Positions 39,025-47,605 of a stretch of 53,363 nt of DNA are shown here, in pieces; positions within the stretch are counted from its first letter, which is position 1, and every line of letters begins with the position of its first letter. The translations under genes and the position numbers were made by a program. The notes beneath the pieces were generated by a model that was given only the letters and a program-made list of their open reading frames with translations, was not told the origin of the DNA and did no database searches. Source of the stretch: an uncultured Chloroflexus sp. (GTDB lineage Bacteria > Chloroflexota > Chloroflexia > Chloroflexales > Chloroflexaceae); NCBI RefSeq assembly GCF_937951745.1, contig NZ_CALFBQ010000084.1:1-53363 (forward strand). Direction: 5' to 3'.

Positions 39025-39399
39025 TCACCAGCCCAGCACCAACGCTACCATTCCCAACCCGAACAGAATGGCGCCCACCACTCCAAAGACGATCAGAAAT
39101 AGGTTGCCTTCGCCCTTGATACTCGCTTGGTCGGGGCGGTTAGGTGAGTAGCGGACAGTGACGATTTGACCAACGGTATGGGCGGGAGGGTTGGAAGCCG
39201 TCTTCCCGGTGAAGATCACTTCCTGACCGTTCTGCGTAATAAGGCGCACCACTGGCGCCGCCGCGCCTTCTTCGTCGACCTTTAGATCTATCACGGTGCC
39301 TTGAGTTTCAATATAATGCCCCAAGTGATTGCCTTGGTAAAAGACAAAACCAGCGAACAAGAGCATGAAAAACCCCACCACAAGCAGAAACAACGCCAT
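39025..39399 (-). CDS. DUF3592 membrane protein
   Basis: A 124-residue protein with two membrane helices (residues 3-22 and about 102-122) flanking a beta-rich extracytoplasmic segment (GTVIDLKVDEEGAAAPVV, VGQIVTVRYSPNRPDQASI) of the DUF3592 type. GAGGTG precedes the ATG. It is seven bases upstream of the GH114 gene, so both are probably co-transcribed. The function of the family is unknown. Confidence 0.8.
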   Translation of the reverse strand: MALFLLVVGFFMLLFAGFVFYQGNHLGHYIETQGTVIDLKVDEEGAAAPVVRLITQNGQEVIFTGKTASNPPAHTVGQIVTVRYSPNRPDQASIKGEGNLFLIVFGVVGAILFGLGMVALVLGW

Positions 39400-39559
39400 A
39401 GATCACCTCGTAGTAGTTGAGCGATTGCCTAGCGCTGGCTATCGTAGCAAACGAAGATTAAGACGAGGTTATGCAGCGCTCTGAATATGTTAGTCACGCG
39501 CTACCCGGTAGAGGTTCACGCAATTGCTCAGCATCGATGGTGCAACATCCCGTATGTTA

Positions 39560-40288
39560 CCTTTCTTATACGTATAAATCCTCGGCAATGCGTAGCCGTC
39601 TCTCGTTTCGAGCCGGCAAACGCTGATCCAAGCATCTCAAGACCTTGCACGAGCCAGCCGATGTGGGTTAAGCCGAGCCACGCTAAGGCCATGGACAGAA
39701 CCATGCCATTTGATTAAGCAGCGCAGGAAGGCTTTGTTACGCAGACTTCACTTTCTGAATGCAGCGTGGCGACCACGTATTCGCATTGCCCAATCACTTG
39801 CTAAGCCTGATCAAGGCTGCCGCGAAGAGCGGTGATGTCGCCAGCAATCTTATCAGTTGCATCACCAGTGGTGGTCAACTGAAGACGCAAGTAAGGACTC
39901 CTCCATCACGGCCAGTGAGGTGGCAATCGGATCAAGACTACGAAAAAAATCGGCTAGTGACCGGCTACGGGATCGTGAACGATCGTATCTGCGTAGCTTG
40001 ATGAGTGGCAGCGAGATCAAGGCCACCAAAGTGGCATCAATGATGTGAACTGGCCTGCGCCGAACGAAGCGCTGGCTGGGAAGAGGTGATGGTGCGCGAT
40101 TCGCGCGTAGTAACATTGGCCTGCGTGTCGATCAAGGGACGTGTCTCATCAACCGAGTCGTCGACGGCTTGGATGGCCGTTGTCAGCGCAACAAGCGTGC
40201 TGTCGGTTTGGACGAGCAAGTGCTGCCACTGCCCACCCTGCGCTCGTCGTTTACCTCGTGGTATCCAGTAATAGAAAGGATTCGCCAA
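39560..40288 (-). pseudogene. Decayed gene for a membrane/coiled-coil protein
   Basis: About 730 bases on the minus strand retain protein-like pieces in different frames. In order they are: QTDSTLVALTTAIQAVDDSV (about 40210), LVALISLPLIKLRR and LDPIATSLAVMEESLL (about 39960-40060), then after a frameshift LTTTGDATDKIAGDITALRGS (about 39810-39870), and LSMALAWLGLTHIGWLVQGL (about 39650-39710). Several stops and shifts break the frame. The heptad-like middle and hydrophobic end suggest an alpha-helical, perhaps sensor-like, protein. No family can be assigned. Confidence 0.5.
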
Positions 40289-40811
40289 CGCTAACTTCCA
40301 TAGTGCGTTGCTAGTTGGATCTCGATAGCATCCGGCGTCAACATCCCGCTGATCCCATCTCTATACACGTTCATAATATGCAGGTATTGTTTGCCGCACC
40401 GATACATTGCTGCTGGATGCGGCACTACCACTAGCAGATTCATCAAAACACTCTGCCGGTTAAGCTCAAAAGCGGGGAAAAGAGTTCGCCAGCTTTTTGC
40501 TGAACCAGCAACTGGTTTGCGTTCGATAAGGTCAACCTAGAGCACGCGCCGAAACATCGCAATGCATACCAATATAGGTTTAGCCAGCATAGAGCACCAA
40601 GCTTCTACCCATTGTAAAGGAATATCCTCTCGACACCAAATCGGTAACGTTGACAGCAGTCCAAGCCGATTCTGCAACATACCGCGCAGGAGACTATGGT
40701 CATTGTAACGTTAGCCAATCTGCCCACCATGGTAGCACACACCATACACAGAATTATCCCACCTGCGGGTTGTCTCCGCTATACTCTAGCGTAGGCAACC
40801 CGCAGATCAAT
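40289..40811. other. Non-coding stretch ending in a hairpin for the GH31 gene
   Basis: No gene. The DNA here is more AT-rich than its surroundings. CTGCGGGTTG (40763-40772) pairs with CAACCCGCAG (40796-40805), a perfect 10-bp stem seven bases after the GH31 stop on the minus strand, and it may be its terminator. Confidence 0.5.
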
Positions 40812-43256
40812 TTAGATCGCGCACACCGCCACAAACCCCTGCCCACGATTGGCAAACGTTACCCGGCCATTGGTCAGCGGGTGGGCCACACCATCAATCG
40901 TGACCGTTGCCGGCTGCGCACCATGAATCACCAGCGTGAACGTCTCGCGGGTAAAGGCGGCAAAACCATGACCGTCCACAGCAGCGCGCAGCAAGAGCTG
41001 CTGTCCGCGCCGTTCGACCCAGAAGGTGGTGCGGTAGTACGCGCCATGCCGGAAATCGAAGGTGAGGCCATCGTCTTCATGCAGCTCTGACGTGTAGACG
41101 CCATCGCGCTGCGGCACAAAGAGGTGCAGTTCGATAGTCGGCGGATAATACCCCATCGTCGAGACCGGCGCTTCCGGCCAGAGCGGAATCACCGCGCCGG
41201 CGCGGGCAAACAGCGGGATGCGGTCGAGCGGGGCTGCGGTAACAATAAATTGCTCGCCGGCATGCCATGTGTCGCTCTGCCAATCGTACCACTCCCCCGC
41301 CGGCAAATAGAGCTGGCGCGCGGTTGCCTGTGGCGCGTAGACCGGCGCGACCAGCAGATCGCGCCCCACAAGAAATTGGTCGTCAATCTCGCGGGTCAGC
41401 CGGTCAGTCTGGTAGGCAAACACGAGTGGCTGCTGCACTGGTTCGCCGATTTCAACGGCGCGCATAAAGGCGGTAGCGAGGTAGGGCAGCAAGCGATAGC
41501 GCAAGACGATCGCGTCGCGGGCAATCCGCTCGATCGCCGGGCCAAACGACCAAGCGTATTGGTCAATATGGCCGTAGGCGCTGTGATTACGGCAGAAAGC
41601 GGTCAGCGCCGCGCACTGCATCCAACGGGCAAACAGTTCGGGTTGGGTATCACCGGCAAAACCGCCAATGTCGGCGCCGACAAATGCCTGCCCCGATAGC
41701 CCCATCCCCATCGCCATCGGCATACTCAGCCAGAGATGATCCCAGCGCGCGCAGTTGTCACCCATCCAGTTAGCGGCATAGCGCTGGATACCGGCGAAGC
41801 CGGCCCGCGATAACACGAATGTGCGCTGATTAGGAAACGCTTCCGCCAGCCCCTCAACCGTCGCCATTGCCATCAACAGCGCGTATTGGTTATGATAACG
41901 CTCGTGTGGCTCGCGCCCGCCGTTGAAGCGCATCGCGTAGGGCGGAATATCACCGGTAGCCGGCTCGTTCATGTCGTTCCAGATACCGGCAATACCCAAA
42001 CGCGCATGCTCGGCGGTGAGCTTCCCCCACCACGCCCGCGTCTCTGGCTTGACGAAATCGGGGAAGGCGGTACGGCCCGGCCATACCTGCCCGATGTAGC
42101 GATCACCGCTGGCCGTGCGGCAAAAGAGATCGTTGGCCCGCCCTTCTTCGTAGAGCGCAAACTGCGGATCGACCTTCACCCCCGGATCGACGATAGTGAT
42201 CAAGCGAAACCCCTGCTCGCCCAACTGAGCCGCCAGCGCCGCCGGATCCGGAAACAGCTCCCGGTTCCACGTAAAGACGCGGTAGCCGTCCATGTGTTCA
42301 ATATCGAGCCAGAGCGCGTCGCAGGGAATGCCGCGCTCGCGATAGCGCGCAGCCAAGGCAAGCACCTCCGCTTGGCTGTAGCGATGCCAGCGACACTGGT
42401 GATAGCCCAAAGCCCAGATCGGCGGCGGCGCCAGCCGCCCGGTCAACCACGTAAACCCTTCCAGAATCTCGGCCATCTGCGGCCCGGCGAAGACGTATTC
42501 GGTGTATTGGCCACCCAACGCGCAGATACCGTAGGTTTCGGCAGGAGAAAAATCAACGTGCAGGCGATAGCTGTTGTCAAGGAAAAAGCCAGCCGCGTTG
42601 CCCTGCTCGTCAAGATGGTAGAAGAAGGGGATCGAGACGTAATAGGGGTCGAACTCGGTGCTGGTATTTTTTGTGCGCGGATCGGATGGATCGCGCCCGG
42701 CAGCGAATTCGGCCTCCCCTTGCGGACTGAGCACGTCGTTGTTCCACAGAATAAAATCGCGTCCCTTGCGATTCAGCCGGCCCGTCTTTTCACCCAACCC
42801 CAAGAAGGCATCTTCGCGCGCGCAGACACGGTGAAAGGCGAAGGCATCATTCAGCGTGGCATACGCCCACGGCAACCCATCGTGACCGAGCGCAGTCGCC
42901 AACACCAGACTGCCATCGCTACGACGAACCGTCAGCGTCAACGGATTGCGCCCAATCACCACCTCAAGGCGCGCATGTCGAAGCACGACAGTGGCATCGG
43001 TTTCCGTCACCGTAAAAGACGGCACCGGCGCTGCGTTCAAATCAGCGCAGACCGCGTAGGTTGGATGTTCGTCAAAACTGCCGCCGCGACTGATCTTGAA
43101 CCGCACAATATCATCACGGATAAACTCAACCCGCAACCACTCGTGGTCGAGCGCCGCGAGCACACCGCGCTCAATGAGCTGCACTGCTCCGAGGCGAGAC
43201 AGCGGCATAAAATAGCGGGTGTCAGTCAACCCCACCCGCGCCGGGGCTTGCGTCAT
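40812..43256 (-). CDS. GH31-family alpha-glucosidase
   Basis: An 814-residue family 31 glycoside hydrolase. N-terminal beta-sandwich: residues 1-270, with FLGLGEKTGRLNRKGRDFILWNND at about 170. The barrel contains WALGYHQCRW, the nucleophile Asp in GIWNDMNEPA (about residue 424), the acid/base Asp in NWMGDNCARWDHL and GADIGGF. The C-terminal beta domains run to the end. Members cleave alpha-glucosides (maltose-type or related). GAGGAG precedes ATG 43256; longer starts would add about 65 residues of unrelated sequence. No signal peptide is apparent, so it is probably cytoplasmic and mobilises maltooligosaccharides or glycogen fragments. Confidence 0.93.
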   Translation of the reverse strand: MTQAPARVGLTDTRYFMPLSRLGAVQLIERGVLAALDHEWLRVEFIRDDIVRFKISRGGSFDEHPTYAVCADLNAAPVPSFTVTETDATVVLRHARLEVVIGRNPLTLTVRRSDGSLVLATALGHDGLPWAYATLNDAFAFHRVCAREDAFLGLGEKTGRLNRKGRDFILWNNDVLSPQGEAEFAAGRDPSDPRTKNTSTEFDPYYVSIPFFYHLDEQGNAAGFFLDNSYRLHVDFSPAETYGICALGGQYTEYVFAGPQMAEILEGFTWLTGRLAPPPIWALGYHQCRWHRYSQAEVLALAARYRERGIPCDALWLDIEHMDGYRVFTWNRELFPDPAALAAQLGEQGFRLITIVDPGVKVDPQFALYEEGRANDLFCRTASGDRYIGQVWPGRTAFPDFVKPETRAWWGKLTAEHARLGIAGIWNDMNEPATGDIPPYAMRFNGGREPHERYHNQYALLMAMATVEGLAEAFPNQRTFVLSRAGFAGIQRYAANWMGDNCARWDHLWLSMPMAMGMGLSGQAFVGADIGGFAGDTQPELFARWMQCAALTAFCRNHSAYGHIDQYAWSFGPAIERIARDAIVLRYRLLPYLATAFMRAVEIGEPVQQPLVFAYQTDRLTREIDDQFLVGRDLLVAPVYAPQATARQLYLPAGEWYDWQSDTWHAGEQFIVTAAPLDRIPLFARAGAVIPLWPEAPVSTMGYYPPTIELHLFVPQRDGVYTSELHEDDGLTFDFRHGAYYRTTFWVERRGQQLLLRAAVDGHGFAAFTRETFTLVIHGAQPATVTIDGVAHPLTNGRVTFANRGQGFVAVCAI

Positions 43257-43463
43257 GGCAGACTCCTCACAGTTCACAACAACGGCATCAACATCCGATT
43301 GTAGCATAGCGGCGCAAGGCAGGTATTGGGAACATACCGGCCCAATGAATACAAGGGGGGTATAATATTGGCAAACAGAGCTATCGCGCCGCCACCAACG
43401 CTGGCTAAGCGCTAAATATGTGACAGTGATCGACAGACCAGCCTGCGCCAAAAAAGGCTAACC

Positions 43464-43904
43464 ATGGCCATTAACACCGAACATCTCGACAACACGCTAC
43501 GCGCTCTCGAATCGGCGCTAGCTCACTATCAACAGGCAGTAGCTGAACGAGATGCAGTTGAGGAAGAGATTTTCCGGCTCGCCATCATCAAAGGCTGCGA
43601 GCTAGCGCAAGAGGTCTCGTTCAAGCTGCTCCGGCGGTGATTGCGCGACTTTGGTCATAGCAGCCGCAAACTCGACGCAACACCAGTGAAAGAGCTGTCG
43701 CGCTTCGCCGCTCAACACAGCCTGCTCTCAATCGCGGAAGTCGAGCGTTGGTTTGCCTATCGCGCCAACCGCAACCACACCGCCCATAACCACGGCGAAG
43801 ATTTCGTCCAAGCAACACTCGCGATCTTGCCGGATTTCATTCGTGACGCGCGGGCCTTGGCCAAGCGATTGCGCACCGGCACAATGCTTGAAGAGGAAGA
43901 ATGA
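43464..43904 (+). pseudogene. HEPN/nucleotidyltransferase-substrate-binding protein interrupted by TGA
   Basis: The frame starts at ATG 43464, reads NTLRALESALAHYQQAVAE and EEEIFRLAIIKGCELAQE, and stops at TGA 43638-43640 (CGG-CGG-TGA-TTG-CGC). It then continues without a shift to 43904 (LRDFGHSSRKLDATPVKELSRF, AEVERWFAYRANRNHTAHNHGE). Joined, it is a 146-residue HI0074-type protein of the HEPN group; RNHTAH is the R-x4-H motif of HEPN proteins. The TGA occupies the position of a single residue (family proteins continue here). Its end overlaps the MNT gene (ATGA). It is either a nonsense mutation or a base error. Confidence 0.75.
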
Positions 43905-44257
43905 TACGTGTGCAATATCATCTTGATTTGCCGGAGCGTTATTTGACCAAAGTGTGCGCCATTCTTCACCAATATGTGCCCGATTACGACGTATGGGCAT
44001 ATGGCAGCCGAGTGACCGGCGGCGCGTATGCTGCGAGCGATCTCGATCTCGTGGTGCGAAACCCGCGCGACCTTCTGCAACCGTGCGAGCGGATATCTGA
44101 TCTGATCGAGGCATTTATCGAGAGCGATCTTCCTATTCGGGTAGACGTAATGGATTGGGCGCGCATTCCAGACTCGTTCCGGCGCGAGATCGAGCACGCA
44201 TACGTCGTCGTGCAGGAACGTTCGCAAATCAGTCTTAAGGCGGATACCCAACCGTAA
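43901..44257 (+). CDS. MNT-type nucleotidyltransferase, partner of HEPN
   Basis: A 118-residue protein with the minimal polymerase-beta-like nucleotidyltransferase motif VWAYGSRVTGGAYAASDLDLVV (about residues 31-52): GSxxxG then SDxDL, supplying the two metal-binding aspartates, with the third in IRVDVMDW (about residue 86). HEPN-MNT pairs act as toxin-antitoxin modules in many prokaryotes: the MNT protein inactivates its HEPN partner by nucleotidylation. Here the HEPN gene directly upstream has an in-frame stop, so the pair may be non-functional. The ATG overlaps the HEPN stop by four bases. Confidence 0.85.
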   Translation: MIRVQYHLDLPERYLTKVCAILHQYVPDYDVWAYGSRVTGGAYAASDLDLVVRNPRDLLQPCERISDLIEAFIESDLPIRVDVMDWARIPDSFRREIEHAYVVVQERSQISLKADTQP

Positions 44258-44600
44258 CCTTGCTTGCTATACTTTTCACAGGTCGAGCGATGGAGCAACA
44301 GACATCGCTCGACATGTATCCTCCCAATCCTCACTGTTGCTCCCCATAATCCCCCTACGGCCACCGGCAAGTGGCCGTTGCCACATGTGTATGAAGGGTC
44401 GCGGCGGCAAGGCCCCGCGACCCTTACCGCGTTTTTGGGGGACATATCGCGATGAACCTGCGCAATGACAACAATCCGGCCCTAGCAAAAGTTATCGATT
44501 GGTTTATGCAGTATAATAGTTACATCGACGCTGCCCTAGCGCAATTGCAAATTGCGCTATACTAGAGACAGAGAAGTCAAACAGGTATGAGGAGTCGGGC
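44258..44600. other. Spacer with hairpins and a palindromic promoter region
   Basis: No gene. Hairpins: CGGCCAC-CGGCAA-GTGGCCG (44358-44377) and GGGTCGCGG/CCGCGACCC (44396-44423), the latter followed by TTACCGCGTTTTT and a candidate terminator for the MNT gene. Near the end AGCGCAATT-GCA-AATTGCGCT (44538-44558) touches a -10-like TATACT (44558-44563), 38 bases before the next gene. Confidence 0.6.
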
Positions 44601-45047
44601 GTGTTAACCTCGGATGAGTTGACACCAACCAGCAACGGCTGCACCCAACGCGAGCTAGAACGCTTGCGCCGCGAATTAGCTGAAGCGCAAGCGTTGATCC
44701 GTTCGCTGCGCCGCCAACTAGAAAAGACTATGGCCGCCGCGCAAGAAGCGCAGCGCGCCCATGCCAAGATGGTCGAAACGCTCACCGAGACGATGCGCGA
44801 AAATACGCTCCTCTGCCACGAGCGCGATATGTGGCGCGCCCGCGCCCAACGGCTCGAAGCCTCGCTCCACGAAGAACCACGCCCCAGTGCGACGATTGAT
44901 ATTAGTTCGTTGGCTGGTCACATTAGCGAAGACGAAGTGAACGCGATCCGCAAAGCGATGGCCCGGCTCCATCACCCCGACGTTGGTGGCGACCCGGAAC
45001 GGATGAAGGCGTGGAACGCTGCACTCGACCGGCTTTTCCGCCAGTAG
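44601..45047 (+). CDS. Coiled-coil protein with C-terminal J-domain-like segment
   Basis: A 148-residue protein starting at GTG 44601 with GAGGAG upstream. Residues 17-95 form a long charged coiled coil (RELERLRRELAEAQALIRSLRRQLEK and on). Residues 108-148 (ISEDEVNAIRKAMARLHHPDVGGDPERMKAWNAALDRLF) resemble the helix II - HPD - helix III core of a DnaJ domain, with HPD at about residue 125. The missing N-terminal helix I means a full J-domain is not present, and DnaK stimulation is uncertain. No other chaperone gene is nearby. Confidence 0.65.
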   Translation: MLTSDELTPTSNGCTQRELERLRRELAEAQALIRSLRRQLEKTMAAAQEAQRAHAKMVETLTETMRENTLLCHERDMWRARAQRLEASLHEEPRPSATIDISSLAGHISEDEVNAIRKAMARLHHPDVGGDPERMKAWNAALDRLFRQ

Positions 45048-45201
45048 CACAAAAGACTGTGGCCATCTTTTTACTGCAGAGGACACAGAGGTTTATGATC
45101 CAACCCTTGCGCTACTTGGCGTCCTTTGTCCCTTGGCATTTATCATCCTCTGCGCCTTTACCACCTCTTCGTCTTGATGCTACCCACTCAACCGACCGCT
45201 T

Positions 45202-46695
45202 ATGACACCTCTCTCTGAATCGGTCTGGATTCTCGGCGATCAGCTCAGCCCAAATCACCCCGCTTTAGCTACAGGCCGCCGGGTCGTACTGATCGAGTCG
45301 TTAGCCCGCCTTAACCAACGCCCTTACCACCGCCGCAAACTCGTGCTGATTATCAGCGCCATGCGCCACTATGCCGCCGAATTGCGCGCCGCCGGCTACG
45401 AGGTCGATCTGCGCACCGCATCGGATTTTCTCAGTGGTCTACGCGAGCACGTCGCCACGTTTGGCATTCGCCACCTCATCTGCGTTGCTGCTGCTGAATA
45501 CACCACTCGCCAGTTCCAACAGAGTCTGGCAGCCGAACTCGGCATTGCCGTCACCATCTTGCCCAACACCCTCTTTTTGGTCGAACGCTATCCACCCGCT
45601 CGCCCACCGGGGCTGATGGAGCCGTTTTACCGGGCAATGCGCCGGCAGACCGGCTTATTGATCGAACCGGACGGCGAACCAACCGGCGGCGTATGGAACC
45701 TCGACCATGAAAACCGCCGCCGCTACGACGGTCGGCCAGTGCCACCAGCAGCGCGCTTCGCTCCCGATGCAATCACGCGCCAAACCATCGCTGATCTCGC
45801 GATTGCTTGCCCGAACGCAATTGGCTCGGCTGACGAGTTTGATCTACCGGTAACGCGGGCACAGGCATTAGCCGCGCTCGACGATTTCATAACCCATCGG
45901 TTACCAGACTTCGGCCCGTTTGAAGATGCGATGAGTAGCGAGCACGAGCTGCTCTTCCATTCCCACCTCTCGCCCTTGCTCAACATTGGCCTGCTTGATC
46001 CGCTAGAAACGGCGCAAGCAGCGGTTGACGCCTATCAACGCGGCCACGCACCGCTTGCTTCCGTTGAAGGCTTTGTACGCCAAATTATTGGCTGGCGCGA
46101 ATATATCTACTACCGTTATTGGGAACTGATGCCCGACCTATTGCAGGCCAATGCGTGGGAGGCAGAGCGACCATTGCCGGAATGGTACTGGACGGGCCAA
46201 ACCCGCATGCGTTGCCTGAACTGCGTGATCGGTCGCGTATTGCGCAGCGGGTACTGCCATCATATCGAACGATTAATGGTACTCTGCAATTTTGCGCTGC
46301 TAGCCGGTATTCGCCCGCAAGCGGTCAACAACTGGTTTCTCGAATGTTATGTTGACGCTTATGAGTGGGTCGTAACCCCGAATGTGATTGGGATGGGGTT
46401 GAACGCCGACGGCGGACGCACGGCGACGAAGCCGTATATTGCCAGCGCCACTTACATCGACAAGATGAGCGACTACTGCAAGGGATGTTTCTACGACCGC
46501 AAAGCGCGGGTCGGGCCGCGCGCCTGCCCGTTCAACACGCTCTACTGGAACTTTCTCATCACGCACGAAGCGCGCCTGCGCGCTAATCCACGGCTTGGCC
46601 CGGCAGTGTTGGGTCTCAGCCGGCTCAGCGTTACCGAGCGCGAGGCGATTGTGGCGCAGGCACACGAGCTATTGGAACGGATGGCGGAGTTGTAG
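45202..46695 (+). CDS. Iron-sulfur cryptochrome/photolyase (FeS-BCP class)
   Basis: A 497-residue cryptochrome/photolyase-related protein of the bacterial (6-4)-photolyase, FeS-BCP class. The N-terminal Rossmann-like part (VWILGDQLSPNHPAL) is typical of this class. Four cysteines sit at C338, C426, C429 and C442 (RCLNC, DYCKGC, RACPFN). These spacings (88, 3 and 13) match the 4Fe-4S ligands of characterised class members. FAD-contact segments include IGWREYIYYRYW and NNWFLECYVDAYEWV. It likely repairs (6-4) photoproducts in DNA under light. A light-exposed phototroph would need this. No ribosome binding site is obvious before ATG 45202. Confidence 0.9.
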   Translation: MTPLSESVWILGDQLSPNHPALATGRRVVLIESLARLNQRPYHRRKLVLIISAMRHYAAELRAAGYEVDLRTASDFLSGLREHVATFGIRHLICVAAAEYTTRQFQQSLAAELGIAVTILPNTLFLVERYPPARPPGLMEPFYRAMRRQTGLLIEPDGEPTGGVWNLDHENRRRYDGRPVPPAARFAPDAITRQTIADLAIACPNAIGSADEFDLPVTRAQALAALDDFITHRLPDFGPFEDAMSSEHELLFHSHLSPLLNIGLLDPLETAQAAVDAYQRGHAPLASVEGFVRQIIGWREYIYYRYWELMPDLLQANAWEAERPLPEWYWTGQTRMRCLNCVIGRVLRSGYCHHIERLMVLCNFALLAGIRPQAVNNWFLECYVDAYEWVVTPNVIGMGLNADGGRTATKPYIASATYIDKMSDYCKGCFYDRKARVGPRACPFNTLYWNFLITHEARLRANPRLGPAVLGLSRLSVTEREAIVAQAHELLERMAEL

Positions 46696-46892
46696 TCGGG
46701 AAATTCGGCAGCAACATCCATACCTAGCGTGCGGAAGTCAAACTGCCTCAATCGCTAGTTAAGCACGTTCACACGCCTTACCTTAGCAACCCATCCTACT
46801 GGTGAACAGAGACTGGGAAGCGATAATGCTGCTTAGTGTGCAGTTGTTTAACCGCCGCAGTCCGTCATACACCCGATAGCACACAATGGAGA

Positions 46893-47120
46893 CTAGGGCG
46901 ACAGATTTGCCGCCTGCGGTTCGTAGCGTTGCTGCGTGACCGAAGCGGCGGCCACTTGCCGTGCGGTCGCCAGATCGGGCAGATAGCCCATCGCAATCGC
47001 TTGCACCAGAATATTGCCCAATGCCGTACCTTCGGTAGGGCCGGCCACCACCGGACGCCGGCAAGCATTGGCGGTTAATTGGCAGAGCAGCGCGTTTTGG
47101 CTGCCGCCCGGCTGAGACAT
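46893..47120 (-). pseudogene. C-terminal remnant of rhamnulokinase (FGGY kinase)
   Basis: About 75 codons on the minus strand read GGSQNALLCQLTANACRRPVVAGPTEGTALGNILVQAIAMG, which is the C-terminal ATP-binding end of rhamnulokinase (RhaB: GGGSQNALLCQLTA.A..RPV.AGP.EATALGN). The upstream 400 residues are missing. The fragment begins immediately after the tRNA-Ala gene, whose 3' end is only 80 bases away. It lacks any start, so it is a remnant. Confidence 0.75.
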
Positions 47121-47199
47121 ACCATCACTTCGCCCAAAAACACAAGCGGGCCGCAGCTTTGCTACGGCCCGCCCGCACAGCAGGAGGGGAGGAGGTGAT

Positions 47200-47275
47200 T
47201 GGTGGAGCGAAGGGGATTCGAACCCCTGACCTTCTGCGTGCAAAGCAGATGCTCTACCAACTGAGCTATCGCCCC
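47200..47275 (-). tRNA. tRNA-Ala (anticodon TGC)
   Basis: On the minus strand the acceptor arm GGGGCGA/TCGCTCC (one G-T pair), D-arm GCTCAGTTGGTAGAGC, anticodon stem TCTGC/GCAGA with loop TTTGCAC (anticodon TGC), variable AGGTC, T-arm AGGGG-TTCGAAT-CCCCT and an encoded CCA fold as a complete cloverleaf. Confidence 0.96.
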
Positions 47276-47282
47276 AAAACAA

Positions 47283-47320
47283 GAGAGAATAGAGAATGGT
47301 CGCTCATTCTCTATTCTCTC
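47283..47320. repeat. 16-bp perfect inverted repeat between two tRNA genes
   Basis: GAGAGAATAGAGAATG (47283-47298), loop GTCGCT, CATTCTCTATTCTCTC (47305-47320). It occupies the spacer between tRNA-Ala and tRNA-Ile, is AT-rich and has no T-run, so it could serve processing or recombination and not termination. Confidence 0.85.
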
Positions 47321-47325
47321 GGTGT

Positions 47326-47402
<77 letters not shown>

Positions 47403-47535
47403 TCGCAACGCGAAGAAGTATAGCACAGGCGAGAAGGTATGTCAAGTTTGGCGAAGCGAATGGAGTAAACGCCCTGCCCCGCTCTCCGCTAGGGAGCGGG
47501 CCGGGATGCGGGGTGGTAGTTTTCAAAGTTTAAGG

Positions 47536-47566
47536 TTGACAAAATGATTGAATTAGTATATTCTAA
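47536..47566 (+). promoter_or_regulatory. Haem-operon promoter with DtxR-like operator
   Basis: TTGACA (47536-47541), 17 bases, -10 TATTCT (47559-47564); TATATT (47557-47562) with a 15-base spacer is an alternative -10. Over it lies the near-palindrome TTAG-TATATT-CTAA (47553-47566), which has TTAG and CTAA half sites like DtxR/IdeR boxes. A binder here would block RNA polymerase; the regulator gene is the last of the operon. Confidence 0.6.
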
Positions 47567-47605
47567 CCACGTCGCTTAGTACACTTCAGGAGAGATACAA
47601 CTCCT

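Noticed and set aside
41886-43304. Long plus-strand frame (472 codons) opposite the alpha-glucosidase
   Set aside because: It mirrors the GH31 gene in an antisense frame, is Arg/His-rich, lacks a ribosome binding site and matches no domain; GH31 on the minus strand has all catalytic motifs.
46783-47064. Minus-strand frame of 93 codons next to the rhaB remnant
   Set aside because: It overlaps the rhaB remnant in another frame and has no protein-like features.
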